A model generated the notes under the pieces. The model was not told where the DNA came from, did no database searches, and worked only from the letters and a program-made list of their open reading frames with translations. 64,000 nucleotides of DNA from Eutypella sp. D-1 (Eukaryota > Ascomycota > Sordariomycetes > Xylariales > Diatrypaceae). Every line of letters starts with the position of its first letter. Within the stretch, counting starts at the first letter, position 1. This document shows, piece by piece, positions 47,348 through 58,815 of this stretch. Where the stretch lies: the NCBI GenBank assembly GCA_023313575.1, contig JAJTTP010000016.1, positions 806,001 to 870,000 on the forward strand. Direction: 5' to 3'. A program made the translations under genes and the position numbers.

Positions 47348-49690
47348 ATGGATCTCGGATACATCCGTAGCCGCGTGACAAGCGCCTGCGACAATTGCAA
47401 GTTAAGGAAAGGTGTGTTATATGATGTGCTGCCGTCTAGTCTCCCCATGTATGAAAAGGGGGCTGTTAACGCTTGTAAGTGAAGTGTGATGGCAAGTTGC
47501 CTTGTAGCTACTGCGTGAGACGGCATCGGGCCAGTAGCTGCTGCTTCTCTCCCCGGACGCGCCGACCACCGCACAGATCGACCCCGATTCGGCCGGGCAC
47601 TCAGTCCCTGACTACGACACGGAACTCCTCCGTCCGCCCATCTCCTGATCTCCCCGCGGGCCACCTATCGTCGGAACGTCCGGCGACGCCCCCGGCCTCC
47701 ACCGTCCTCGATGAAGAGGCCGATGTCCACAGAGAAGCTCGTCTGCTCTGTGACGCCCACGGAAAGCTGAGTACGAGGGTCTATTCCTACTGTCCACCCT
47801 CACGACTGATCCCCGTTTTCCAGTCTTCATTGGTGATTGCGCCCCGCTCTCCTTCTTCCAAACCGTGCGCCAATTCGTCATATCACGCGTCGATCCCGAC
47901 GCCTTCGCTCCACAGACAAGCCAGTTCTCCATGCTGGAAAACGCCAGCGATAACCCTCCTCAGCCTCCTGTCATCCACCCGGAGCTGCCAAAGGTAGACC
48001 CCGACACTGTGGATACGCTGCTTTTGACATTCACGGTTGCGGTAGGTCCCTCTCCCTGTATCATTATACCCACCCTGACCCTAACCCTGACACTGGCAGA
48101 CTTCCGGGCTTGTCGACCTCACTGACGGTTACGGTCGATTGGCCGACGACATCGCGGCTTGGAGCAGAAAGGGGCAGGAACCCCATGATATCACCTCGGC
48201 TGTCAAGTATCTCGTGCTCGCCATCGGTGCGCAGACTGACTCCGGTCATCTGGCCGCCTCGTACTACCACCATGCCAAGACCCTGGCCCTAGCAAGCCTC
48301 GACGGAAATGTAGACGTCGGTACCGTCCAGGCCTTCGCCCTCATTTCCGTCTACATGCTCCGAGCTTGCCAGATCAACGGAGCTTTCTTGTTTTTCGGTC
48401 AGTCCAGAGCCGCTAGGTAGTATTGTCGCCATGGCTAATCATCGCACGGAACTCACTAGGCATCGCTGTACGGGCTGCGTATTCCATAGGAGCGCATCGC
48501 GCAGAGGTCAACTCTCGATTCGGCCATGCATTGTGCACGCAGAGGAACCGCCTGTGGAGAAGTCTGCGGGTTCTCGACCTCTTTCTCAGCATCTCCCAAG
48601 GGCGCCCACCAGCCACCTCGGACGAGGACTGCACGGTACCCTACCGCGATACTGATAGCGAGGGCCGCGAAGCCCCGGACATCCTCAACGCATCCGTCCA
48701 GATCTTCTCCATCACGGAGCGTGTCGTTCTCGAGGTCTATTCCAAGAGGAAGATCACCCTACAGTTGACCGAGGGAATATCCCGCCAACTTCGAGACTGG
48801 TCTGCTAGGTGGCTCTCTCACCTGAAGGGAGTCATTTCGGCGACTTCCTTGCCGGGTGATCGACACGAAACCGCGGGCGCGTGCCAGGTCTTAGCTTCCT
48901 ACTACTACTGCGTCATCCTCGTATCGCGGCCCTTTCTTGTCTACGAACTGTATAGGCGCGTTTCCGACGATGAGCCTGAAAGCGGAAGCACCAACACTGG
49001 TAGACACAAACTTGCTAACGCATGCATCGACTCTGCCTGCCTCATGTCCGAGATGGTTCTCGATCTAGTCGAGAGGGGCGCCCTAGACAAGAAGAGCCCT
49101 TTACTAGTGTATGTCCCTGTTTTCAGCCCCTCACATTTACTCATGGTTAACCCGTCAGTTCATGGCTGTTCGCCTCGGCTCTCGTCATCGGCACTGGGCT
49201 CCTCGCCGGCTTCGGAAGCATCTTGGACAGGTACGTCCGCCAGTCCATTTCCGCCTTAGAATTCTTTGCGGGCGAGGATACCCATGCGATGCAATACTCG
49301 CTCATCGCCAAGTCTCTACGGTCCATTGCCCTACAGCATCTCGAGGCCAAGGAGGTCCGCGAGCGCGCCCGCATCTCCGAGGCCTCCTCACAGCTCTTCG
49401 GTCTCAAGCCAAGAGAAGACTCCGTGAAGACGGATCTATCCGTCGGCGCAGTGAATGACTTGAGTTCCGACCCCAGCGTCGAGTCTTTTACGGGTCCACA
49501 CATGGGCGATTCGCCTTTTGCGGATATCGACTCCTCGATCTTCTCCCTGAACGACCCACCGCTGCCGCCCCCGGACTTTTCTCAGCTCAGCGGGAACCCA
49601 CAGGATCAAGCCGGCCATGTCTTTGGAGCTCTCAATTTGTTCCCTCTTCTTGAAGGGAACGGCCACATCGATCTCGCACATTACTACTGA
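47348..49690 (+). CDS. Zn2Cys6 transcription factor with fungal-specific MHR domain
   Basis: Six exons (47348-47411, 47480-47770, 47824-48041, 48100-48397, 48460-49108, 49159-49690) give 683 residues. The binuclear zinc cluster spans residues 14-43 with C14, C17, C24, C30, C33 and C42 or C43, and the basic KLRKVKCDG core is created across the first intron, as is common in this class. The middle homology domain follows: IGDCAPLSFFQTVRQFV, then AQTDSGHLAASYYHHAK and FGIAVRAAYSIGAHRAE. The second and fourth splices are supported because they restore these blocks. The C-terminus is acidic and Pro-rich and may activate transcription. It is a nuclear regulator; its targets could include the flanking genes, by position only. 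Confidence 0.9.
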
Positions 49691-49791
49691 TGAAGTTCTG
49701 ATATCTTCTAAGAACGTGTTGGGTGTATCTACATAGGCTACCGGTGTGAACAAAGCCTGATACCGATGTCCACTACAGACCGAATCGCTCA

Positions 49792-51790
49792 TTACTTGGG
49801 ATCCACCGAGTCCACCGCCTGTAGATGGCCGTCCCTCTTCTTCACCATGATCGTCTTGGCCAGCGAAGCCTTGGGCGGAAACTTGGCGTCGAAGACCGCG
49901 TCAAGCTCTTCGAGGGTGCGGCCGCGGGTCTCAACGCCGAAGAAAAACCAGACCACCGCTATCCAACGTTAGCAACGCACCAAAGAATCGACTTGCATAC
50001 ACACCATAGACGAGATTCAGGCCCACGAAGACGACGTAGTACTTCCAGGATATGGCATCCATCGCGATCGCGGTGACATACGTGTTGTATAAGTTGGCGC
50101 AGTTCGACATGATGACGTGCTGTGATACGTTAGGAGCTGCCATTATCTCTCGGAGGCGGACTTACCACTCCCATGCCCTTCGCTCGCGTATGGTTGGCTT
50201 GGACCTCCGCGCTATAGGTTGCCGTGAGTGGCGTGTAGACGAATGAATAGGCCACGCCAAACAAGAATATCTGCGATGTGAGCAACCGGATCGCGACCCG
50301 ACAACTAGGAGGCTTACCATAGCTACGCCACCATTCGACAGTGCCCGGTTCGGCTTCATCCCCGGCTCGAACTGACTCGAGAAACCCGTCACCGCTCCGA
50401 ACAGACACGCCAGTACGATGGAGCCAATCCACAGTTTCGTCCTACGCCCGATCCAGTCATTCGTCGCCGAGCCGGCTAGGGCCCCAGCACACGACACGAT
50501 CGAGTTCGCAAACGTCAGCAGCAGCCGGCGCTCCGTCGACTCCACGCCCAGCCGCGTATACATGGACGGCAGGTAGTACGTCAACACCGAGTTCCCCGCC
50601 ATCTGCGCAAAGAACGACATGAAGGCGTTCATCAGCGTGCGCCACCGTGCATTATGGTTTTCCACCCTGATGTTTTTAGTTACCGTCCCAAACGGGCTTG
50701 GCTGGAGGCTTACAGATCCCAATAGTTCCACCACGACTGCGCCTTTTGCACCTGGATGCTCTCCTCAAATTCCTTCAACTCTAACCTCACAACTGGGTGG
50801 TCCACTACATCGTCCATTAGCATCTTCTCGAAGCCTCAATCGGGGTAAGGCCGTACTGTCTCCGCCACCGTGATACTTTGCCAGGATCGCCGCAGCCTCC
50901 TCGCGTTTACCCCTCGCACAAAGCCAACGGGGCGACTCGGGGATGATCAGAGAGCCTACTATGATGAACAGGGGCGGCGCGAGCTGCAGACCTAGGGGCA
51001 GTCGGAATGCGAGCTCAGTGGGTGATTTGTTAGCGGCGTATGCCACGCCTGTAGATAGGATCGACCCCGAATAGAAGAAGCTGTTGTAATATCCGACGAC
51101 GCGAGCACGCCACTCTGGAAACGATCAGATTAACATCCATGCGTAGTTTGGGTCGACTCACGTGGTGGCGCCAGTTCGAGGGCGTACGTCGGTGCTGAGC
51201 TCGTACCGATCGAGACTCCAAACCCGAGGAGGAACCGTCCACCTAGTAGATAGCTGTCGTCGCGCGCAGCCGTGAGAATCGCAGAGCCCGCCATGATCAG
51301 CACGGACCCCGCGATCATGCCGGCGCGTCTACCAAACGTGTCGCAAATAGGACCCGTGAATAAGGAACCGACCTCCCAAGTCAGTGACGCTACGGGACGA
51401 TACGTTGCCTGGCTTACCATGTTCCCAATCGTATAGATCATGAATATAATCCCCGTCGCACTCCCAAGCTCCTCGTGATGGAAATATTCCTGGTACTGCT
51501 TCATGGCGTTGATCGAGCTGAAAATCGACTGGTACTCGTTAGACATGCCCGCCCGTTCTCCGGGGGTCACTTACACCATCGAACCCCGACGCCGTGGCGT
51601 TCAGGCTCGCCACTAGCAGGATCGCATAGAGCTGGAGAGACGTTCTCGACCATGGGTCTAGTGGGGCCGCCGTCACCGTCTCGTGGAAGTGGGAGTCTCC
51701 CTGCACTTCGGTCGCCTTTCCCTCCGTCTTTTCTAAGTCAAAGTCCGTGTCGGCTGGCCTGCTGGCCTTGATCTCGGATTCGCGGTCCAT
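49792..51790 (-). CDS. MFS sugar-porter family transporter (lactose permease-like group)
   Basis: Nine exons (51790-51575, 51528-51418, 51372-51162, 51114-50857, 50804-50714, 50666-50318, 50270-50166, 50119-50005, 49958-49792) join to 540 residues. The eight introns are all 45-52 bases. The sugar-porter motifs are present: DTFGRRAG and DWIGRRTK after helices 2 and 8, PESPRWL after helix 6, and VETRGRTLEEL after helix 12. GFDGSIFSSINAM in helix 1 is completed by the first splice. About 12 helices are visible. It is a plasma-membrane proton-coupled carrier for a sugar or sugar-like compound. It ends 101 bases from the stop of the convergent regulator gene. The second intron is a multiple of three, so its retention would insert 15 residues without a stop. 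Confidence 0.9.
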
Positions 51791-53993
51791 GGTGTCATTG
51801 GCCTGGAAATCGAGGCGGGAAACGGACACCGCGAGCGGACAGCGCGGCCAGACACTTTATATATGCGAGGAGTCAACGTTACATGCCTTCCCGATGATAA
51901 GCTACCCCGGTCACCGGCGGGGTCACTGCAGGGCTGCCGACACACTACCCCGCAGATATCGACAACCCCTGATACCTCTCCACGACCCCAGGCTTACCTA
52001 CCTAAGCGACTGCGATCTATACTCGTCCAGGCCTAGCAACATCTACCCCGGATCGACACTCCAACATCTAGCCTCAAATGGCAGGAGACCTCAATCGAAG
52101 GGTCGGATTCGATACCATCCCGTCGGGAATGGCTGATCCTCCCCGAAGCACGTTGCGTATCCGAGGTGTCACCACATGATTATCGACAGCTACTGCGGTT
52201 ATCGGGGTGGTATTCAATTTAATTCAGGGGTCACAGCGTGCATTCACTCTATATACTAAAAGCTCAACACGAATCTATCGCGTTGGGTCATTTCGAGGCA
52301 GCTTGAACACCGCGACTTAGCGAGGGACGTTAAGACCTTAAGCTCCATAATGACAGTTAATATGAATAACCAGTAATAGACAAGATTATTCTACAGTGAT
52401 ACCAATCTTTCATGATCCTTTACCTGGTTATTCAAATTAGGCCATAGGCGACAGCCTTTCGTTGCGCGGATCCAGGAGCGGACTATGTGCTGAAGATTGC
52501 GGCGAGTCTGTTGATCGTCCGGCCAAATTTAGGTTTTAGCGATCCAGAAGACTGTAGCCTGTAAACATGGCCGAATATAACGGCGACAGAGAAGTCGTTG
52601 CCCGGGTTGAATGGCGAGTCGAGGAACGTGGCGACCCATTTAGACACCTTTGGACGGGGGATCTAGGAGCGGATGATCATAGTCCAGTCGCTCAGCAAGG
52701 GCTATAACAGGGCACAGCGTTTCACTTATGTGGTATGGCAGGTTCGCGCCGATGGCCGCTATGGCAAGCCATGGGACGGAAGGGGTGGGAGGTACCTATT
52801 ATTGCGGCACCGGGCGGGTGCGCCGATGTCGTGCCGCTTGTGCCTCTGCCGTTGCTGCTGCGAGGAGTTCTGTTCTGCTCCCCATATCCCGCGTCATCAC
52901 GGCTGTCGTCATCCGGGAAGAGTCGGGGTTGTCAGGGGGCACCGAAGTGCCTGGCTCGGTGGTGATAGTCTTAATAGTGTTAGTGGTGGCGATGATAGTG
53001 TGAAGTCTGTAACAAGATCATGCCACGAAGCCGAGCTTTAGATGGTTTCTCGATTCCGGAGATAGACGCCCTAGAACGCCGTAGCACCTCGTGGGCCTTG
53101 CCCGGGACGGTGTCGCGATAACCTCGTTCCCGTCCGGGCCCTCCATGGGGTACGTCGGAGCTGGAGGCTGCCTGTTGTACTGTAACATACAGTTGGCATT
53201 GTAACAAGGTAGTTTGAGCATGATTATGCTGCGGCAGAAATTCTGTATATGTATCAATACATTATGACTTCCGTTGTATGGGCCAGAAACTGAATATGTA
53301 TCGGGTACCTGGGAATTTCCTGGACACATAGTAAGTTTGTACGGGGCAGAAATTTAATAGTGTACATATACGGTATATGTTAGAGCCCTGCCTCACCACA
53401 GTTTGTATGGGGCAGAAATTCGATACCTAGGTACATCCAGTTTGTATGGGGCAGAAATTCGATACTTAGGTACATCCAGTTTGTATGGGGCAGAAATTTG
53501 ATACCTAGGTACATACACCGTGACCCAGCCCCAGAAACCCCTAATTATCTATTTGTTATTCCCTGTCTCCGCGCCAAATCACCCATTAGGTCTCTATCCT
53601 AGGGGTGATGTTCTCGGCCATCTTCCTGCCCTATATACACATGCAGTGGCTCCTTACTGAGCTCAGGACTGATCTGACTCTGCAAATGACAGCCAACTCC
53701 CATCCAGCAACATTCAGATCGAGTGACAGGAAGCCTGTCTGGTTGTCAGCTACTTCATGTTGTACTATGCCGGTTCTATGTTACAATGTTACTAAGCCTA
53801 CCATGGGTAGAATGTTATGCAAGTCTACCTCCGGATATTCGGCGTCTTAGTTGGACATGGACAGTTCCGGCGAGCACCAAAAAGCAACAGGTCAAGGCAT
53901 TATACTACATCTACTAGGAGCTAGATTCGAAGTCACTCGGGTGTCAATGGCAGCGGAGTAATTCACATAAAGGGGATACCATTAATTATAAAC
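51791..53993. other. Intergenic, 2.2 kb, with minisatellite
   Basis: The promoter of the transporter gene is at the left. No supported gene. The right half has a GTGGTGATAG-type stretch near 52960-53000 and a minisatellite (separate entry) that marks the change to the orphan-gene block. Confidence 0.45.
53230..53516. repeat. 39-bp minisatellite with older diverged copies
   Basis: Three near-identical units start at 53402, 53441 and 53480, each with the core TTTGTATGGGGCAGAAATT followed by a CCTAGGTACAT half-site. Three older copies of the GGCAGAAA/GCCAGAAA core lie upstream at about 53232, 53281 and 53344 with different spacing and more changes. The array seems to have grown at its right end. 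Confidence 0.88.
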
Positions 53994-56620
53994 CTATTCA
54001 GCCTCATCTTCATGCAGTGGGTACGAGGTTGACACGGATGTTGGCCACGGGATCCGGGTTTTCGCTTCTACCTTTTTGAAGAAGTGTTGGGGGATCACGG
54101 TCAGGTTTCGGGCAACCAGGGTGTGTCCCGAACCATAAGGGACCTGCTCCAGCTCGCTATATATAGCGAAGAGCCCGCCTATCTGGCTATTGCTATTGCA
54201 CGCGGCGTCCACGTCGAGGAGGTCTGCCTCGTCAATATCGACGTTCGCGGCAGACACGACATCGAAAGCCGAGCGGGTCGCCACCCTGATGCCCACGGTC
54301 CTATGCATCCAGGCCCACATGAGCTCCTGTTCCACCAAGGCGACTTCCGCGTCGGTGAAGTTCGTGGATGCGATTTCATCAGTGGTTGGTGGGAGGGAGA
54401 AGTACTGCTCCAAGCGTCCCACGAGCTGACAGATTCTCAGCTCGACACGACGGTCGATTACGAACGGGGTCATCCCGATGCTCTGGTCATCCTAGTCACT
54501 CATGTTTTCACTTCATATAGAAGTGATTAGATATACGGCCGAGGTCACGAATGTTGTTGTTGATATACACGACGATATCATCATGGCCGCCGCCCGGGGC
54601 GTGGAATCTGAGTTCGTTTAAATCAGCCCATCTCTTGCGGGCGCGATGGATCATCGTGATCGACCGCTTGGAGAAATCCACGGCGAACATCCACTCGGGG
54701 ATATCGGCCACGTGGAGCAGGCCTTTATGGGGGGCAATTATAAAGTAGCGATCCTCGAATAGGGCACCCGCTTGGAACTCTTCCTCGGCGTCCGGACGGT
54801 CCAGAAGTTTGACAAGCTCTCGTGACAGCGCGTGGCTGTTTACAGTCGATTCAAGATCGCGGCGGATCTTCTCGGAATGCTCGGCCCAGGGCCACCTGCC
54901 ACAGACTAAAGTATAGTAGGCTTGCAGGTGCATCCATATGATGCTCGGCTACGTAGACTTCGGTATACTTTTTGAGGGCGGCCAGGACGGGCGGGACGTG
55001 TATGGTTTCGTCGTTGACGAGGTGCTGCATTAGCAAGCTGATAACGTGGAGCGTCTCGTTATTACACTCACCACCTAGCGCCCGGCCGTATAGGCGACCA
55101 GCGGTATGGACGAGGCCAGCAGAATGAGAATCGTGAAGCTGGCCGGCGGATCTGGGCCAGCTCTGGGGGACCGTCCAATAGATCTGGCCGCCGTTGTTGA
55201 CGGGTGGACCCGAATGGCGGTCATCCTGTGAGACGGCGCTGGCAAAAGGAAGCCAGGCGTTAGTAGAGGGTCCCCGGCGGTCGGACTGGTCAGCGAGGGA
55301 CCTGGCTACGCCGAGCTCAGTCTCCCTGGCCCTCTTCTCAGCCTTCATAGCTGTCCACTTTGCCTGATTCTTTTGGAACGTTGCTGCTTCCAGCCTAGCC
55401 CGAGTCACGAGCAGTTGTTGCTCCCTTTGCTGGCAAGTGTTTTGGGCGGCGAGGAGATCTTTCTCGGTATCGCCAAGTCTCTTCATATTATGATCGCGGG
55501 CGACGAGGCGCTGCTGTTCCTGGTCGCGCTCCATTGACAGGGTGTCGGTCAGGTCCTTGATCCGCTGTTCTAAACTTTCTTGTTCAGCGTATGCGATGTC
55601 CATGTCGAGGTCGGCCTTTGCAGATCGTTGGCGTTCCCTGTCCTCGGTATCGGCGAGGCGTTTCTTCAGGTCCTGTTCCCTCTGTTTAGTATCTCCAAGC
55701 TCGCCCTCTACTACTAACCAGTTATGGCGTGTGGCATCCAGTTGGCGATTGGTCCTCTTGTTCTGCTTGCTCTTTCTCTCGAGCTTTGCTTTACTGGTGC
55801 TGTATTGCCATTCGAGGTGGTCACGGGCATCCCTCAATTCGCCGGCCCTCTGTTGGCAACTCGTTAGTTGAGATTTCGTATCTTCCAATGTTTGCTTTGC
55901 GTCTTGCAGCTGCTCATCCAAGCTGGCCTTCTGCTTAGTGTGTTCCTTCTGGGTGTCTTGGAGCCTCTTTTCGACATCCCGCAACTTGCCTAAGTCCGCT
56001 TGTAACTGTTTGCCTTTTACTTCAACCTTCAGCAGGTGCTCCCTGCACTTGCATAGTTCATCATCCGTCTCATGCTTCGCTATGAGAGTCGCTACTCGCC
56101 CCTTTTCTGTGTCTCTATCAGCTTATCCCTCTCTAGCTCGACGTCAGCAAGCTTGGTCTGCGTTAGGGTTAGTTGCTCTTGCATCTTCCTGACATTGTTC
56201 GCCTCAACAATGCCAAGAGCCTCGGAGTAGTCCTCGGATATGTTGCGGATACGATCTATGGACTTTTCCACGGCTATGAGTCCCTATGCCAATGAGCAGA
56301 GCGTGGTCAAATGTCGCCTGTTTGATGGTTTCGACATACTCGAGCAGCTTTTTATTGTCGATGTGGCCAGATGGCAATTTCACTTTATTGATTGGTCTTC
56401 TGACGACCTGCAGATCACGTTCTAACTGGCCCTGCCTTTTGCGGTACGCCTCCTCGAGCTTTTCCTTTTCTTCATTTATGGCTACGGCCTGGCTTTCTAC
56501 GGCACTCGCATCGAATACAGGTTGGTCCTGGAGCTGTGCCACATACTCTTCTTTGAACACCTTCACAGCTTTGGCGTGATCATCCAGCTCATCTCTTATG
56601 TCGTCTTCTGAAAAGGACAT
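53994..56620 (-). pseudogene. Frame-broken coiled-coil gene (orphan)
   Basis: The ATG at 56620 opens a 138-residue frame (MSFSEDDIRDELDD...) that is clearly coiled-coil. The coding pattern then continues through at least three other frames down to 53994. A switch occurs near 56282-56284 (GGG run on the coding strand), another near 56099-56106 (AAAAGGGG), and a third near 54885-54891 (CCC/GGG runs). Each is explained by one lost or gained base in a short homopolymer, and no consensus intron spans them. The central part (55984-54920) is a heptad-rich coiled coil of some 250 residues. The distal part is globular (IIAPHKGLLH, WMFAVDFSKRSI) and unrecognised. A last open segment (54473-53994, ATG at 54473) is preceded in its frame by a TAG at 54494-54492. 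No known domain was recognised. Divergent from the intact gene at 57001. Confidence 0.65.
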
Positions 56621-57000
56621 TGTGATGGCGTTGAATAAGTATTGCGCAATTTGATTGATAATTTGTTGGTGAAATGAAGAGAATATCGTCGAAGCTACCT
56701 ACCTACCACCTAAGGTAGGTAGGTAGGTATGGTAGGTAGTACCTGCCTGGTAATAGGTAGATAGACCCCGAGATCCTGCTCCTGCCCTATGTACTTGGTG
56801 AATTGCATACCGAGGTACTTGTATACCTACCTAGGTACATAACATACCAACATTATCCGATATTGGAAGTAGGTACTTAACTCGGGTAGCGTTTAAGTAC
56901 ATGTATCTATCTCATAAGCACATAAGGTAATTTTGGATGGCGGGACACTTTCTCGGGCTACTCTGGAACCTACAACATCGAATGAACCATTTATCTCATT
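56621..57000. promoter_or_regulatory. Divergent promoter with AGGTAGGT hairpin-like repeats
   Basis: 380 bases lie between two divergent coiled-coil genes. At about 56696-56735 CTACCTACC faces GGTAGGTAGG around a short centre, so the strand could fold on itself. More TACCTAGGTAC copies follow near 56822-56840. Confidence 0.5.
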
Positions 57001-58815
57001 ATGGCATCGCCAACTCCTTCACTTGAGAAACGAGTGGAGGACTTATCAAAGCACATAGAGTTATACCACAACTTTCTACGGAGCAATGGCAATGTAGAGT
57101 ACTGTCCTGATGGACCTGACTACTCCCAAGTACTGATCAGTAGTATCCAAGGACTTGAACGGGACCTGCGCTCGGAGTCGGATCGGCTCCGACTAGTGTC
57201 CAACAACCTTCACACCCGGCAGGCCGTGATAGAGTCCAATGAGCAGGTTCAAATCAATAAGTTCGCAGAACTTCGAACTCTCATCCAAATGGTCACGCTC
57301 GAGAGCAAACAGCTCCGGGAAACCAGAGACAGCCTTGCGGCGCGTGACGAGGCGCAGCTGCCGGATGCTCTGAAGAAACTAACCCTGTCGGTTGACTCGA
57401 TCAAAACTGACATAGGGAGGGTTAGCAACGAAAACGAGGCGAATCTGTCCCGTCTTCGCGAGAAGCTGAGCGCCGCCCGGCAAACCGTATCCGACAGAGA
57501 AGCGGAACGCTCCAGCCTAAACGCAGCGATCAAAGCGACACAAGAAGAAGCCAGCAAGGCCAAGACAGAAATGGAGGCGGAGATATCTCGCCTGCGCACT
57601 GAGCTACAGGTTGCCCAGTCAACCGTATCTCAGAAAGAATCTGAGTGCTCCGGCCTGAGGGCGACGCTCAACGAGGCACAGGGGCAGGTAGAGGAAACCG
57701 ACCGTAAACGAGCCGAGGCCGCCGGCATGGTTGAGCAGTTGACCCAACAGGCAAGCGACCGGCTACAAGAGATCCAAAAGCTGCGTGATCAGATCAAATT
57801 TCCAGAGGCTCAGCAGAGCGAGTCAAACGGGCGGGCCGAGGCCTCCAAAAGAGAGGCGATCGCTCTCCGGGAACAGCTCGTGGTTATTACGGATAGACTC
57901 GACGAGACCCAGCAGGAAACGCGACACAAGATAATAGCCCACGGTGCTCTCCAGAAAGGCCTGGATAAGAAAAACGAGAGGCTTGTCGAGCAGACCCGCA
58001 CCGACGAGGACCTTGAACAGCGACATGCGACTCTACGAAGCATCGAGGAGCAGCATAGTACTGCCATGAGCGAGCTTCAGGTCGTACAGGAAGGCCTGCT
58101 ACAGCAGAAACAGGGAGCCAAAGGCCTCGAAAATGAATTGAATACCACCAAGGGCAGCCTAGAAATGCAAGCCCGACAGGTAGCCAAAGCAGAAGAAGAT
58201 CTCCGTCAGCGGACTCAGCAATGTGATCGACTCGAACTGATGCTCGAGGCGGCCAGAGTGGAACTGGAACGCACAGGCGGGTATCTCAAAGAGTGTGAGG
58301 CCAAGAATAAAACCCTCTCGAGCCGACTCGCCACCATGGACCTGGAGCTCAAGGCAGCTAAGGCCGATGAGTCCTTACGTCCCAGGAAGCGGAGCCGCCC
58401 CATATCATTCGGAGACGAGGCCGACGACGCCGCACGCAGCAAGTGGCTAGACGAGGTCGGAAAAATGACGGACTTCTTCATGCACCACCGTGCCGTCGTA
58501 GAACCGGGAGATCCGATGACCACCGCGGAAGCGGCTGCCGAGCTGGCATCAGCTACCCTGTCAGAGACGTCCAGGGGCAATCTGGACCTTTTTGCGACGT
58601 CGGCTGACGTCGGCTACTGGTATTGCTGCCGACAGATAATAGAGCGCGGCCATACGTATGCCGGCTCGTGGATCAAGACCGACAACTCCTGCCCAAAGCA
58701 TCCCGGCGGCTGCCTCCAGATCCGGAGAGACGAGAAGACGCTCCTACACGGAGCAATATTTTGTCGCACAGGTCCCAAAAGTGACCACCCGACCGGGCAG
58801 TCAACCCACTTATAG
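57001..58815 (+). CDS. Orphan coiled-coil protein with Cys/His-rich C-terminal module
   Basis: An intact, intronless frame of 604 residues. Residues from about 10 to 455 are almost continuous heptad-like coiled coil, rich in Glu, Gln, Arg and Leu, with internally similar stretches (for example around SDREAERSSL and SQKESECSGL). A basic patch PRKRSRP (461-467 region) could be a nuclear import signal. The last 70 residues are globular and hold W540-Y-C-C543, H551, C564, H567 and C571, a spacing that could bind one zinc ion. I know of WxCC starts in other fungal zinc modules but cannot match this one. The 56620 gene is divergent and also coiled-coil, which suggests a related or paired function. 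The function is unknown. Confidence 0.8.
   Translation: MASPTPSLEKRVEDLSKHIELYHNFLRSNGNVEYCPDGPDYSQVLISSIQGLERDLRSESDRLRLVSNNLHTRQAVIESNEQVQINKFAELRTLIQMVTLESKQLRETRDSLAARDEAQLPDALKKLTLSVDSIKTDIGRVSNENEANLSRLREKLSAARQTVSDREAERSSLNAAIKATQEEASKAKTEMEAEISRLRTELQVAQSTVSQKESECSGLRATLNEAQGQVEETDRKRAEAAGMVEQLTQQASDRLQEIQKLRDQIKFPEAQQSESNGRAEASKREAIALREQLVVITDRLDETQQETRHKIIAHGALQKGLDKKNERLVEQTRTDEDLEQRHATLRSIEEQHSTAMSELQVVQEGLLQQKQGAKGLENELNTTKGSLEMQARQVAKAEEDLRQRTQQCDRLELMLEAARVELERTGGYLKECEAKNKTLSSRLATMDLELKAAKADESLRPRKRSRPISFGDEADDAARSKWLDEVGKMTDFFMHHRAVVEPGDPMTTAEAAAELASATLSETSRGNLDLFATSADVGYWYCCRQIIERGHTYAGSWIKTDNSCPKHPGGCLQIRRDEKTLLHGAIFCRTGPKSDHPTGQSTHL

Noticed and set aside
48068..48092. CCCTAACCCTGA sequence resembling a telomere repeat
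   Set aside because: It is a single imperfect match inside a well-supported intron of the regulator gene, so it is chance.
54508..54933. Possible resemblance of the distal part of the broken coiled-coil gene to a Ulp1-type protease fold
   Set aside because: The FAVDFSKRSI strand is suggestive, but Glu stands where the catalytic His would be and no Cys motif could be located, so no claim is made.
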